Assembly: GCA_013397865.1 (NCBI GenBank)
Contig: VZTI01005061.1
Location: 2,982,902 to 3,046,901, forward strand
DNA length: 64,000 nt
Direction: 5' to 3'
DNA from: Struthidea cinerea
Lineage: Eukaryota; Chordata; Aves; Passeriformes; Corcoracidae
The notes under the pieces are model-generated. The model saw only the letters and a list, made by a program, of their open reading frames with translations, was not told the origin of the DNA and searched no databases. Made by a program: the position numbers and the translations under genes. This document shows positions 11,801-23,600 of the stretch, in pieces. Position 1 is the stretch's first letter, and every line of letters begins with the position of its first letter.

Positions 11801-13590
11801 AACCTAAAAATTTTTCTGTTAGTGTTCCAAGTTTCCCAGGACTAGCACTAAGTCAGCCACTATTAGGCCACTTTTAGTCCTCTTTTACCACTTGTAGTGA
11901 TGAGACTGTTGTCAGAATCTGTCTCCAGGTCTGTTGTGTTACTCTTAGTCCTGAATGAATTTGGTTTATATTTACTTTACTCTCTACACCGGTTAAGCTT
12001 GGAGATATCCATGTGTAAAATTGGACCTTCAAAGTTTTGTCTGCACTGACTGAGTGTTTAAAATTGATACAAACGAGAATAATTCCAGGACTGAAAATGC
12101 AAGCATGATGAACGTGTTTGTCAGACCTTAGAGTAGCTAGCCTACATATTGATATGGGGGGAAAATATGTTTTATGTGATGTCAGCAGCTTTGGAAGCTG
12201 ATGCTCTATTTTGTAGGAGCAATACATGGCTGCCCTAGACAGAAGGAATATGTTATTGCTTTTCTGTGGCTCTGACTTGCTTCTCTAATTTCTGCTGTGA
12301 ATTTTGCTTATTCAGATGATTTCTTGAACTTTTCATAATTAGATTAGTAGGAGGAAAAAGGATCCTTATTTTGATGCACTTCCTATTACCAACATTGCAA
12401 TTAACAAGAGAGATTTTCTGCCTTTTAAGCTTTCTCATTAGTTGTTGAGGTGGGGGAGCATGATACAACAAATCCTTCTCCCATTTCTGGCAATAAAACC
12501 AGTTTTTTTTCTTTTTGTGGTTTGTCATCCAAAGAGCACATTTCTTCTCCCAAAATTATATATGCTGCCATCATTCCTTCCACAGGGCCTGTACATACAG
12601 TGTAAGTTAATGGGATGGCATCAATATGGAAGAAATGCAGTAAGATTTAATGGAATTGTATTGCAGCTAACCATACACTTACCATGCTAGCCAGTTTTGT
12701 TTCTCTAAAACAGTTTTGTACACTGATGATAATAGAAATATTATACAATAACAAGTTTTACATTTACCTATTAGGGTCCACATGTTAAGATTTGAGAAGG
12801 TACCAAGGCTTTAGGAAACTTATCTTTTGCAAACAGAAGTCATTAATGTCTCGGTAAAAGGATTTTCTCTGTGTGTACATGCATGTGTATTTATGGTTAT
12901 ACATTTACTATGAATAAAATATAAAGTGAAACCCCGACTGTAAAAATACTAATTGCATCATTTAGAATATTGAAGGACTAAGAGAATAAGAAAAACTCAC
13001 AAACACAAAGACACCAAATATGTTCTCTGCATCATTTCAGCTGCAGCATATAAATAACAAGAATTCCTAAAATTCAGCAAAATGCCAGCTGCTCATTTGC
13101 AGCAAATAGGATGCAGAAATATATGCATTTGACTGCTCCCCTGAAAACATCCTTTTTAGTCCATCATCCTTTGTAAGAGCTTTTATTAGGTAGTCATACA
13201 TAATCTTAATAATATTTCACCTTTCCTTTCTTCTCTGTTCAGTCCCATCTCATTACTTTCTCATTATGTGTTACTGAACATTTGTTTGTAAGGTCATTGT
13301 AAGGAGGTACCATGTATCTTCTGCCTATTTTGGGAGGTAAATTATTAGAAATTGAACGTGGTAAAAGCTATTAGCTATGACAATTGTTCTAAATGCCCCT
13401 TAGAGGAGATGAAAAGTCTGAATTCTTCAAGATGAAATAAAATTATTTGAAACTGTGAAAAGCAGGCCTGGATTGATAGCAGCTTTCCTACACAAAGATT
13501 GGATCAACTAGATCAGAGTCTGGTTAGGACTATCTGAAAACTTAGTTTCCCTTGTGTGTTATGCTAACGTCTGAATTCTGTGTGAATTTG
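5831..13590. other. Unannotated AT-rich noncoding DNA
   Basis: I found no gene or RNA gene. Two short places (about 6266-6321 and 6858-6890) carry a word close to 'TGACTTCAATGG', which recurs in ancient amniote repeats and is listed separately. The rest has only short homopolymers, such as the T run near 8960 and the G/T runs near 10660. The open frame at 9328-9651 resembles no family I know. Confidence 0.5.
6266..6321. repeat. Possible ancient amniote repeat fragment
   Basis: The segment running from CCTATTAAAGTCAGTAGAAAA to GAGTTCACCC is close to a motif widespread in turtle, crocodile and bird DNA, where a 'matching sense and antisense TGACTTCAATGG' core is common. Similar short echoes occur at 6858-6890 and 16311-16350. 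I rely on memory of the motif, the match is short, and I cannot name the family. Confidence 0.25.
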
Positions 13591-13760
13591 GAATCATAGA
13601 AATGCAGACCTGGAGAGACCCTGAGAGATCATCTTGTTTGTGCTCCCTTACTTAGGTAGGATCAATCACTTCCACCACTGGAGACGAATGGAAGGAAATA
13701 GAGTTTCCTTAGATATCCTATGGTGCAATACTTTATTCACACTTTTTCCTTTCAGTATTG
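13591..13760 (+). mobile_element. Ancient CR1-type 3' UTR fragment
   Basis: It opens with GAATCATAGAAATGCAGACC, then TGGAGAGACC and GAGATCATCTTGTTTG. This is the usual layout of the CR1 3' untranslated region (AATCATAGAA, then ...GGA..GACC, then ..GATCATCTAGTCCA). The following part, with CCACCACTGGAGACGAA and a later TTTTTCCTTTCAGTATT, tracks the rest of that region with many changes. The divergence suggests an old amniote-level CR1 rather than a recent avian subfamily. Confidence 0.75.
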
Positions 13761-14194
13761 GAGAAAGATGCTCATGCTTTAAAATTTAATTTGATTTCCT
13801 GACTGATTCCCCAATGTGCACAAACAATTGAATGCCATTATGATAGGTTCATATATACTGAAACACTTCTGATCATTTCTTCTTCCTTAGATTAAGCAAA
13901 TTCACTTTCACACAAACTCACTGAGACATATTTCTTGACTCCTTGCAATCTGCTTATACCTTTCTTTAACTGTAATCCCATACTGAGGCCTCTCTACTTA
14001 ATATCTCCTGTTGAAACCAGCCTGGAACATCCTTCTCTCAAAGAATAACTAGAGTTGATCCCAGTTTATGTAGTTCTTAAACAAATACCAACTTTTACAA
14101 TGGCTCCTCTGTGATGTGAATCTATTTTATATCACATTAGAGACTGTGTATAATATTTCATCCTTACATTGCTACAAGCGCTAAGACGCTGCTT

Positions 14195-14290
14195 GTCTGT
14201 AAGCTGAGGAAGTAAGGGTGTAGGGGAGGTTAGGCTATGCCCAAAGTCACACTATTCCCTCAGTTCTGCTCTCCATCTGCTTTCATAGTT
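14195..14290 (-). mobile_element. MIR-like SINE fragment, antisense
   Basis: The plus strand reads AGCTGAGGAA, then GAGGTTAG, then TGCCCAAAGTCACAC, then TTCTGCTCTCC, in the order expected for the reverse complement of the MIR core (GAGGTTA..TGCCCAAGGTCACAC). The match is partial and short. MIR copies in birds are rare and decayed, so I give moderate confidence. Confidence 0.45.
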
Positions 14291-15680
14291 TGACATCCAT
14301 CACAGTGTTTCAGGAAAATAAAAACAAAAACAGCACTCCTGCTATTATCTGGAAAGTTCATATCACTTTTTGTATGCAATCTGCCTTCTGAAACCAGAAC
14401 AATACACAAATTCTGCTGTAAAAATGATCAGCTTTTGGGTAAGAACAACTGTAAGATACCACAAGACTCTGCTTTCCCTTCAGTTTCAAAATGCTCAGTG
14501 GAATTGCATGGGTATAACTGAGAAGAGAATTCGGTCCCCTAAACTTCTTAATTCAAACCCCAAGCAGACATTTTCCAAAAGCAAAAGCTAATGATAGTAA
14601 CCAGCAATCTTTGATTCTTTTTAATTTGGCAGGGTAGCTTTATACCAGAACTGGAGGTTATAACTTGTCATGTCTCCTATTAAGTAAAATATCTCTCTGG
14701 CTGATCATTTCAAGAGTGGAAAAAAAGGAGTGCCACACTCAGGCCAGTTGTGTACTTCCAAATATCTCAATTTGGCTTCTAGTTTTAAAATAAGGTTGAA
14801 AGGAACAACTGAGACTGAACAGTACTGTGACTGTCGAAACCTCTCAGCACTGAAACATTTCTAAAGGATTTTACATTTGCAAGAGGGAGAAATAGCATAG
14901 AATTGGAGAATTCTGGCTACGGGACTCCTGATGGACGAATCATAAAATTGGATTAGCCATTGCATTTTGCTCAGAAAGAAACAATAGAGTTACTTCAGAT
15001 ATGTCTTCAAGTCTTTATTAGGCTCTTTATTATGCTTGTTGATTATGAGTGATTCCCACAGCAACTTGATAGACTTTGTTTCATCAGAACAAAACCAGTA
15101 CTCTTCCCCTGGGAAAGTTAATTTAAAATGTATTTTCTAACATGTATTTTATTTTTGCCAGACTTACTATCTTTTTGTTTTGTTTTGTTTGCCTTTTTTT
15201 TTTATTATTCTATGCTTCATAGTATAGGTAGCACTTGTTGCATTTCACTTTTGATTTTTATTCAGTAACATTTCAGATTGTAGCATTACTGTAGAATCCT
15301 TTCTCATACCATTTAGTTGCAATCTCCGTCCCTGTATTTCCTCAGCATCTGAAATGAAACATTCCTTCAAAGCCATTTTCATCTGTCTAGAAACATTGAA
15401 AGAAATGCCATTTCTGTGCAAGGAGTTGCAATTAAATGTTCATCCCTCATCTAGAGTTATATGATAGGAGAGGAGGAAAGTCAAGGAATAAACCACATGT
15501 GATGCATTTTCTCATATTTTCACGAGAAAGAGCAGAAAGAGTAAGGTCTAGTAGACGGAGACAAGTAAAACCAAGCCCTCTTTTTGGCCAACTCAGATAA
15601 TCTTTGTGCCATACATTTTTCCTCTATAAACTTAGGAGTCAATGGCACACAAGTTGGTCCTCACAGACGCTTCTTGCAGG
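14291..15680. other. Unannotated noncoding DNA upstream of the copia-like fragment
   Basis: No gene is visible. I looked here for reverse-transcriptase motifs of a Ty1/copia element, such as a YVDDM-like core, because a copia-like fragment follows. I did not find any in the plus-strand frames. Confidence 0.4.
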
Positions 15681-15689
15681 CAATTGAAA

Positions 15690-16045
15690 TAGGTGGTTCC
15701 AAAAAGCAGTTTGGGTCAGACTGCACCAGGGAGCTGCCCCTTCCCACAGAGTTTATGAAGATAGAATGCAAGTTCCAGATTGCCTCATTTAGGTGGGTAA
15801 TGCTAATTTCTTGGGTTTGGGTATATTGGCTGAGCTTCTATAAATCCATGATACATGGTCTTTCCAAAGGGCTTTATCTTGGGAAGCATCTTTGGCCAAA
15901 AGCCCTGTTATGAAGAAGTGCAAAGGTAAATTGCACTTGGACAGGACTAAGGATGTTGGTGACATCCTTACCAAAGCTTTAATGAGAATGGGAGTTTTGA
16001 TATTCATGCTATTATCTAATATCCCAACTATGTGGGAGATGGGAC
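15690..16045 (+). mobile_element. Possible decayed Ty1/copia-like RNase H remnant
   Basis: In one frame (codons from 15892) the translation reads LAKSPVMKKCKGKLHLD (15892-15942), then RTKDVGDILTKALMRMG (15943-15993). In Ty1/copia polyproteins the RNase H domain ends with an LAKNP-like block, then a G-x-I-x-L segment, then an RTxDQxADILTKAL-like end. The order is right, and RTKDVGDILTKAL matches almost residue for residue, with about 20 residues missing between the two blocks. A different frame upstream holds SKKQ (15698-15709) and TEFMKIEC, weakly like the middle of that domain. A purine-rich GTGGGAGATGGG at 16032 lies where a polypurine tract would be expected. A stop codon at 15841 and a frame change show decay. 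Intact copia elements are not known from birds as far as I recall, so this could be an ancient fossil, a horizontal transfer, or coincidence. I saw no LTR pair. Confidence 0.4.
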
Positions 16046-16049
16046 CTCA

Positions 16050-19000
16050 GATTATGTAGTCTGTAGTATTATGACCATGAATCTTGAACTGTTTCTGTCT
16101 AGATATGCATAAAACTCTGTGTCCTGAATTATCAAACTGTGCAGCGTTTGATTCTCAGAAGTTTAAAAGCAGAATGAGCTTAAACAAAATTCACACCACT
16201 GGATATATGCTTTTCCTTCATTGGTTCTAGCAGGTCTTTCCGAAATTGAGAAGTTGGTCCATTTTTATGAGGGAAAACTAAAGGCTTAATTCAATTTACA
16301 GCAGTCAAATGTCTCCATTGACTTCAGAAGGAAGTTTAGAACTGATGCTAAAGAGATTGACTAGTAGTTATCAGTACCTGTTCTCAGCCTCAAAGAAATC
16401 AGCCTCAGCACTTGGTCTTGTTTCATTTACCATGGTCTAGAAAGAGCCAATTCCTTCCTTCCTGGAAGAACAACATAGTAGTTTCCTCAGTGGCAGAGGG
16501 TCAAGAAGTTAACAACATATATAAGTGATGTGGAAACTGTTCCAAATCCTTTCAGTTTAAATGATATATGATTATAAATAATTCACCTTGAGGGATCCTT
16601 GTTCAGTGTAGGCACGTTCTCTGCAAACTAAGCTGGAGAGAGAACCTTTGATCTTAGACTTAAAATTAGTCCTAAATTATACATCCAGGTGAAAATATGG
16701 AATACAGGTAGAACACAAAAGCATGACTGCTCCTTTAATGAACATATCTCCAGTCCTCTGGACACACAGCCTGTTCTCAGACTACATGTGCAGCACATGC
16801 AAAGAATGGCAGGTGCTGCTTCTTGCTGCAAACCACATACAAGTAGGTGTCTGTCTGGAAAATGCAGGACAGAAAGGCAGCACTCTTCTAGGCAATGAAA
16901 GCTCTCTCTGACAGAATGGAAGAGAAAGTTAAAACAATTCCCAAGGGAACAGAGAGGTCAGCAATACAGCAGAGCAATACCAGACTTTAAAGCTCTTTAG
17001 CACCTCTGGGCAAGTGAACTGTATGAGCCATTCAGTGTTACATCAGGTAGAGATCAAGAAGAATTATGTTTCATGGCATATTAAGGACTCAGGAAAAAAT
17101 AATCATGTCTATTCATATCTAGTATTCTCCCTGCCATGCACTTTTCCTTCTGTTTCATAATGAGACAAAGGAGTCCTTGAAGGTTTTCATTGTTAATGCA
17201 TGACATTCTAAATCAACTGTATCTTGTGCCATATCTGTCTGGAACCTGTACAAGTCCACAAAGAGTTATAAAATACTTTGAAAAATGAGAGACAGATGAC
17301 TGATTGACTGGTGGCTGTTTTGACAGTTTCTATTAGACTATATAAACACAGATCATGATTTTCCCTGTCAGATTTGTACTACCCTGTGGAAAGGGAAAGC
17401 AAATGATCAAGAAAACACTAGCATTGAATTTGAAAAAATTCTGAATATTAGGTGCCATCATCAGGGAGCTTTAGCAAGAATGTAACAACTTAAAACACTC
17501 TCTCAAGAATTTTTACTCACTTACTGAGAACTTGGGTTTTTGCACAGGCAGATCATTTTCCCCTCCTGATCTGAGGAGATCTGAAAACTCAAAAAGACTC
17601 TGGACAATGCTTCAGACAAAGATGAGTCTTTAAAACATTTATCCACAGCGTGTGAAACAAAGCTAACTATAGAGGGGAAACAGCTGAGGATGGCAACTGC
17701 TGAAAGTAAACAACTGAGATGGGGTAGATGATTTGTGCTGCCTTATAAACATCTTTGACGTTTGCCATGAGATATATGGAGTGGTGGCATGATTAAGCAT
17801 CAGATTTCCAGTTTTGGAGGAACATATTCTGTTACAAAAAGAACTGATTTCTTTCACAAGGGAATCATTGTCAGAAAAAAACACGGAGGTTTCCTTCCTA
17901 GGCCTAACCTTTCTTCAGGCAGTGCAACAGCTTGATGTTTTGTATAGGAAGGGTAGAACTGCAGCAGAGATGTGCTGGGCAGGTGCTTCACCCCATCACT
18001 GTGTGATTCCTTTCTGGACATGTTTCACCAAACTGCAAAAGCAAACGAATAACATTCGAGATCTTTTTCACTCTTTCTCATTACACATCACCAGCATTTC
18101 CCCTCGATATAAAAATCGTCATAGATAGTAATCATTATTAATAATAGCAGTAGTACTACTAATGAAAGACATCCATCATCATCAAACTTAATAAATTAAT
18201 ATGATTCCATAAACCTAGTAGTTTATCATTGTATGTACTTTGGTTCTGGAAAGCACTTTCATCTTATAACACTCTTTTCACTGTATGTCAAATAGTAGAA
18301 GTGGGAACCACCAAAGACAACTCTTTGAATACTGTTCTATATAAGATCTTGTTTTTAAATGAGAGAAAGTCCCTTGGGGGCTCACTCTTTAGTTATGCAC
18401 ACAGTACTGAGTTTTTGGTTCTGTCTTTCTGCCTAGAATTTTACTGCCCAGATTAGACATCCCCTGTAGATCAGATTAATCATTCTCAAAGAGACCCGTC
18501 TCTTGGCTGGCTAGAGAGGGAGCCCAAGGTGAGGAGATCAGATATAACTATATACCAGCAATGTCTAATTTTTTTGTGAGGTAAGTGACATCCTTATTGC
18601 CTATTTGGTAAAATTAAAAGGTAGAATAAGCACTATATGCAAATGAAAAAGGATGATTCACTGACTAATTTTGCTTCATATAAACTTGGTAGCCTTAATT
18701 GACTTCACCTTTAGAATGTCTTTCATAAAGAATGGAAGACAGCACACCCATTGGAAACATAGATTCGGGTGCCTTCCAAATAAGCTTCAGAGTGAAAGCC
18801 AGTGAGATGCTGTACAGCTCGGTCAAAGGAAGGTCTGATGATGCAGACACTGGACCTTCAGTTTATTTGCTGTGATCTGTGGGTATTTGCTGGGGCAAGG
18901 GAAAAATTGGGGAAAGGATTTCTTCTAAGTAAAAAAAGAAGTCCAAATACATGATTATGGCAATTATATGTGTTAAATCTGATTTTCATTCCTGCATAAT

Positions 19001-19714
19001 TATGGTGTATATAGACAGAGAAAGGATTCACTGTGAGTTTTGAGAACAACCATGTCACGAGCAATGAGAAAATATTGACAGGCAAAAATGTCAGTGCTTT
19101 TTTTAAAGCAGAAGTACAATCTTATGGGATGATGGAAATTTAGCAGATGCACTATGTTAGTGACTAGAACATCTGATACTGTGACATGAGCTCCTACTTG
19201 AAAGATTAATTCCAAATTGGCTTTGATGGCAACACTTGTGCAGACTCTGGTAGCAAAGTCCAAATAGTGAAAAAAGAAAGTAAATGAAAATGGCAATATA
19301 TCAAAGTTCAAATTAGTGTCTGGGAAATAGTGAAGTTGTTAATGTGAAGACTGGTCTGATCTGGGAAGAAACAAAGTATTAAAAAGCACATTGGTCGCCT
19401 CCTCCTGAATAATCACTCTGGATTTAGCACACAAAGGAACGTGTTGCTTTGCAGGATCACGCTGTAAAAAAATTAGACTTTATTTTAAGGCAGCCCAAGC
19501 ATACAGGTACACGTCCAAGCATGATTCATATGTAGCAGTAGCAAATATGTCTGAAAGTGTGTTTTCCACAACGATGCTACACATTTGTCTTCTTACGTAA
19601 AAGAAAGCACGGTGAAGGATTATGCAGAAAAACGTTTGCTCAGAGGGAGTGTGACTCTCAAGACTTGTCCTTGTTCCCAAGCCTTCTCTTCTTCCCTGAT
19701 ATAGGTAGCCACTG
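16050..19714. other. Unannotated AT-rich noncoding DNA
   Basis: There is no supported gene. A short echo of the ancient repeat word lies at 16311-16350 (CTCCATTGACTTCAGAAGG). The stretch 18125-18190 is simple and rich in ATT, AGT and ATC trinucleotides. A good acceptor-like site ending near 18435 and donor-like AGGTAAGTG near 18581 bracket about 145 bases without a long open frame; I treat this as chance. Confidence 0.45.
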
Positions 19715-19830
19715 CATCCCTATTTAAGATGCAGAAACTGAGGTAATCTGTAAAATAGCATGTTACTAAAGGTTCATTCAGATGTAACCCAGAACAGAAC
19801 TGCTGTTTCTCCTTTACCACACTAAGGCTT
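19715..19830 (-). mobile_element. Possible MIR-like SINE fragment, antisense
   Basis: The plus strand CCCTATTTAAGATGCAGAA followed by ACTGAGG resembles the reverse complement of the MIR 3' part (CCCATTTTACAGATGAGGAA then ACTGAGG). The next 80 bases, ending in CTTTACCACACTAAGGC, can be laid along the MIR core with many gaps. Only the first 25 bases are persuasive. Confidence 0.3.
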
Positions 19831-20074
19831 TTTTACCATCTGGTCAACATTACCAATTTTTACTTTTCTACAGAAGCAGGTAATTTTTTTTTTTTCTCTA
19901 CAGCATTCAGTCTTCTTCAGTGGCTGGCAAAGCTTTACAACCGCCCTTCTTTGTCAGAGAAGTTCCAGGTTGCCTCAGCTGTGCAAGCTGTTGACATTTA
20001 GGACAGTCATGTTCAGTAGGCTTTATCTGAGAATTTCAGACCAACTAAACAATGAACTGAACCTGACTTTCTTT

Positions 20075-20098
20075 TGTGTGTGTGTCTGTGTGTCTGTG
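20075..20098 (+). repeat. (TG)n microsatellite next to the LTR insertion site
   Basis: TG dinucleotides interrupted twice by TC run up to the left edge of the solo LTR. The 5-bp target duplication of the LTR (CTGTG) is taken from this tract, so the element inserted at or beside a TG-rich site. Confidence 0.85.
20094..20098. repeat. Left target-site duplication of the solo LTR (CTGTG)
   Basis: The five bases CTGTG directly precede the TG terminus at 20099. They are repeated exactly at 20645-20649 after the CA terminus. Five base pairs is the duplication length typical of ERVL integrases. The left copy sits in a TG repeat, which weakens it slightly as independent evidence. Confidence 0.85.
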
Positions 20099-20223
20099 TG
20101 TTGTGGTTTAACCCCAGTCATTAGCTGAGTCCTACACAGCCACTTGCTCACTGCCCCCAGTGGGATGGGGAAGAGAATCAGAAGAGTAAAAGGGAGAAAA
20201 ACTCCTGGTTGAGATAAAGTCAG

Positions 20224-20229
20224 TTTAAT
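20224..20229 (-). terminator. Polyadenylation signal inside the LTR (ATTAAA)
   Basis: On the minus strand this reads ATTAAA within CTATTAAACTGACTTT. It lies about 155 bases downstream of the TATA-like box, as expected for the R region of an LTR. In families of this type the same spot carries the poly(A) signal. Confidence 0.55.
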
Positions 20230-20380
20230 AGCTGAAGTAAAAGCTGCATTTGCAAGCAAAGCAAACCAAGGAATTAATTCATCACTTCCCATGGGCAGGC
20301 AGGCTCCATCACACATAACAGTGACTTGGGAAGAAAAACATCATCACTCTGAATGTCCCTCCTTCCTTCTTCCTCCCTCA

Positions 20381-20390
20381 ACTTTATATG
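20381..20390 (-). promoter_or_regulatory. TATA-like box of the LTR promoter
   Basis: The minus strand reads CATATAAAGT, preceded by a GTCATGCTCAG stretch where related copies often carry a CRE-like palindrome. It fits the U3 promoter of the LTR, with transcription running to the left in the window. Whether it is active cannot be told from sequence. Confidence 0.55.
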
Positions 20391-20644
20391 CTGAGCATGA
20401 CACTACATGGAATATCCCTGTGGTGAGCTGGGGTCAGCTCCTCCCAGCTCTTTATGCCCCCCAAGCCTCTTTGCTGGTGGGGTGGTGTGAGGAGCAGAAA
20501 AGGCCTTGACTCTGTGCACGCTTGGCAATAACCAAAACACCTCTGTGATATCAATACGGATTCCAGCCCAAATCCGAAACACAGTCCCACAAAATACAAG
20601 CTATTGTGAAGAACATCTACTCTATCTGAGCCAAAACCAGCACA

Positions 20645-20649
20645 CTGTG
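20645..20649. repeat. Right target-site duplication of the solo LTR (CTGTG)
   Basis: These five bases match 20094-20098 exactly and follow directly on the CA terminus of the LTR. Unlike the left copy, this one is not inside a long TG repeat, so it fixes the right boundary well. Confidence 0.85.
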
Positions 20650-23600
20650 TTAAATGAAGAATGGAGAAAATCCGTAATTTGAGCAAAGCTGCACAATCAA
20701 CATGGGAACCAGGAATACGATTCATTGTTCTTGACTACGAGTTTATTGCTATGTTCCCTAAGAAACACCCTCTCCCTTGATCTGATGCTCAGAAAGTCTG
20801 ATTTAACTGTATTTTGGCTTATTCTCCTTCAATTTACCTTTTGCTGTATTTTTTTGCTTCTTTATTCTGTGATGCAATGTGTGCCTTGAGAAATCCAGAG
20901 AGAGAGAGGTACACACTTGTCTCTGATGGTTTATGGCATTGCAGCCTTCCAAACTTCAGGCTGTTATAGAAAACATATATTTCTGCAAATGTAAACAAAG
21001 AGTTTTATGGGTATCATTTTGGTTTCTGACTTGTTCACTGCCATCATCTCTGTTGACTGTGGCTATGTGCATTTCTGTCACTAGGAGTTATTTTCTCCAC
21101 ATGGATGCAGATAAACTTCTTTAAAGTAACTTCTGTAACTGTTGACAGGTGTATGCTGCTGCAAACCACCCTTGCCTAACAAAAGTCCTGACAGCTAAGA
21201 CCCCAAGTGAGAAACGCTTTGCTTCCATGGATTTCCACTAGTGGGTGTTTAATCATCCTTCTTTTTCTCTTGGCTTTATGTTTTATGGTGATAAAAGCAG
21301 CAAAGCATAGAAACAAAGATATTTCAGGTTTCAGTCAGACTAAAGAGCTTCACAGCTCCTTTCTTTATAGAAAGGGCAACCTCTGCACTTAAAACAAGTC
21401 TCAGCTGCTGATTCTGTTTTCTCAGTTTTGTGTAAGTGAGCAATTCTAGTCGAGACGTCAGTGCCTGATTCTGATTAATACTCTTGTATACTGGTATGTA
21501 GTTTAAAGCTGAAGGATATAAAAAGACATTAGTATAAATATGAGTTAAGACCAGTGGAATTATATCAGTGTATTGATGTTTGTGAGAAGAAACTCAGACC
21601 CTTAGGTCTTTCAATCATAACTGAATAGTCTAGGGAGTGTCCAGATATGATTCATAGGAGAACACATTGTTAAAACTTCAGTACATCAGGGCAGAGATCC
21701 AACCAGCTCTTTATTGCATTCCAAATACCCTCTAAGCCCACAGATGCCTACCCTTTTTAGCAGATAAGGCCCATTCTGGGAAGCCTGTAGTCAACCTAAA
21801 TTATACATTTGAGGATGAGAACATGGGGTTGGAGACTACTGCACTTTGAAACATCCACAGGAATGCCTCTTCTCTTTTTTTGGTATACCCTAGGACTGTC
21901 TTTAATACTTGTTAGAATATTGCATGCCTTGGTCCTCAGTGGTGTCTAGAGAGTCTGATAGCTAGCTGCCATTTTACAGAAAGGTACCAGAAAGACTGGC
22001 AGAGACAGGCATATCTGCCTTCTAATAAATATTGAATACAGCTGTTGTCTATTTAGCCTCAATTCTTCTTTGTTTTTTCCCTGCAAGAAATGTTCCCGCT
22101 CTCTGCAGAAGCCCCCAACGTGTTTATGAGTTTTGTCAGCTACTAATGTACATGGACTTACTTTATGGTGTACATTGGGTGGGATGTCCTATAGAACACA
22201 GTCCAAAACTTGTGAAACTGCTCAAATTAAAAGTTTGATCTATATTAACCAATATATAATTGTTAAGCTATGGATCCCAGTCTCTTCTTGCTCTCAATTC
22301 TAACATTACATATGTGTCTCAGATGGATAGTCTGCAGCAGGGCCTGCAGTGTCATTCAAGCAGTGTTCAGCTGGCTGAGTAGCACTAAAATTTGTACTTG
22401 ATTTGCCCATCCCTAAAGAATGTCCATGTACTGTGTCAAGCATAAAAAATCAACTGTGTCTCTGGCTTTTATTGCTATCCTTATCTTATAATAGAGATAA
22501 CTTTCATGGAGATTTTTAAAGAGTATAGAAACCATCAGCTAATACTTTAGATATTAATACTAATGCAAAAGGGAATCTCCTGGTGAGAAAAACTGTAACC
22601 AAGGAAAACAAATTAGATATTAAACTGATAACAAAGGTATTTGATGAGAGTAAAAGAGAAACATGCACTGCATTGAGCGGCAAGAACAATAATGGAATAG
22701 GATGTCATGGAAATGTGAATTGCTGCTGTGCACAGTGACAGTCAACAGGGACAAGCAGAGATTTAAAAGATATTTCCTGGCAAAGACAAATGGGTCTTAG
22801 TTATTTATTTAAAACATTGCTCACTGGGATAGCCTTAGAAAATACACAATCTTATTTCCCAGTGGGCCCTGAGAAGGATGTGGGAGGGGAGTTGATGAAA
22901 ATTAATGTTTCACAGAAATTCAGGTTATATCCTTTAGAAGGAAAATATGTTTCTGCAGAAATTTCTGCAGGAACAGGAACACCTGCTTTATCACAGACTG
23001 CTTTGCTGGAAAAGCTCAGTTCTATCACACACGGAACGCTTGAAACAGTGGAGGTGAAGCACTGTCCCCACAGATAATTAATTCTGCATCATCTCTTCTC
23101 AGACTATCAATATCAGACTGTCCAATTAGATCCAGTAGCACAGACGTTTTACCACATGCCCAGGGCACATAGATTAGCACCACACCATCGTTATGCTCAG
23201 GCAGGGGCCATGAATGAAGTGCTTTTAGCTATGAGTGAACCTGTTTCTGTCATGGAGATCCCCTGAGGCTAAGAAGATCCACAGAGATTTTATTTGCCCT
23301 GTCCTCAATTTTTCTTGGGGGAAAAAAAAAAGCTGTTGAATTTCTGCATGGGGAAGGAACAACAAGCTATTTTTGTCACCAGAGTGACATCCAGTGCAGT
23401 GCTGCTTAGGCTAGCTGCTAAGAAATGGGGAAGATGGATGTCATGTCCCTGTTCCCAAGACTGTTTCTGCATTTAACACAAAATTAGGTAAAAAACAGCA
23501 GTAGTGATCCTGGGATGGAAGCCCTCTCACATACAGAAGCCTGATCTGTCTTACACTTGCTTCAGGTAATCATTTTTGTACCACTTTCAGTGCTATTTTT

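Larger units (their letters stand above)
20099..20644 (-). mobile_element. Solo LTR of an endogenous retrovirus, ERVL type
   Basis: This 546-bp element starts TGTTGTGGTTTAACCCC and ends CCAAAACCAGCACA on the plus strand, so it has TG...CA termini. The full body follows the ERVL LTR common in neoavian birds. Plus-strand landmarks include CCCAGTGGGATGGGGAAGAG, TTGAGATAAAGTCAGTTTAAT, CACTTCCCATGGGCAGGCAGG, TATATGCTGAGCATGAC, TGGAATATCCC, AGGCCTTGACTCTGTG and CTGAGCCAAAACCAGCACA. Promoter and polyadenylation signals point to the minus strand as sense. Perfect 5-bp CTGTG duplications flank it. No gag, pol or env sequence adjoins it, so it is a solo LTR left by recombination between the two LTRs of a former provirus. 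Its few differences from the family pattern and intact ends suggest a younger age than the CR1 pieces. Frames inside it, such as 20384-20725 minus, are not genes. Confidence 0.93.

Noticed and set aside
12253..12528. Lys/Gln-rich minus-strand frame of 91 codons, vaguely like a LINE ORF1 coiled coil
   Set aside because: The composition follows from A/T-rich codons. There is no heptad pattern and no adjacent LINE sequence.
20023..20725. Open frames of 97 and 113 codons on the minus strand
   Set aside because: Both lie mostly inside the solo LTR, which is noncoding. They carry no retroviral protein motif.
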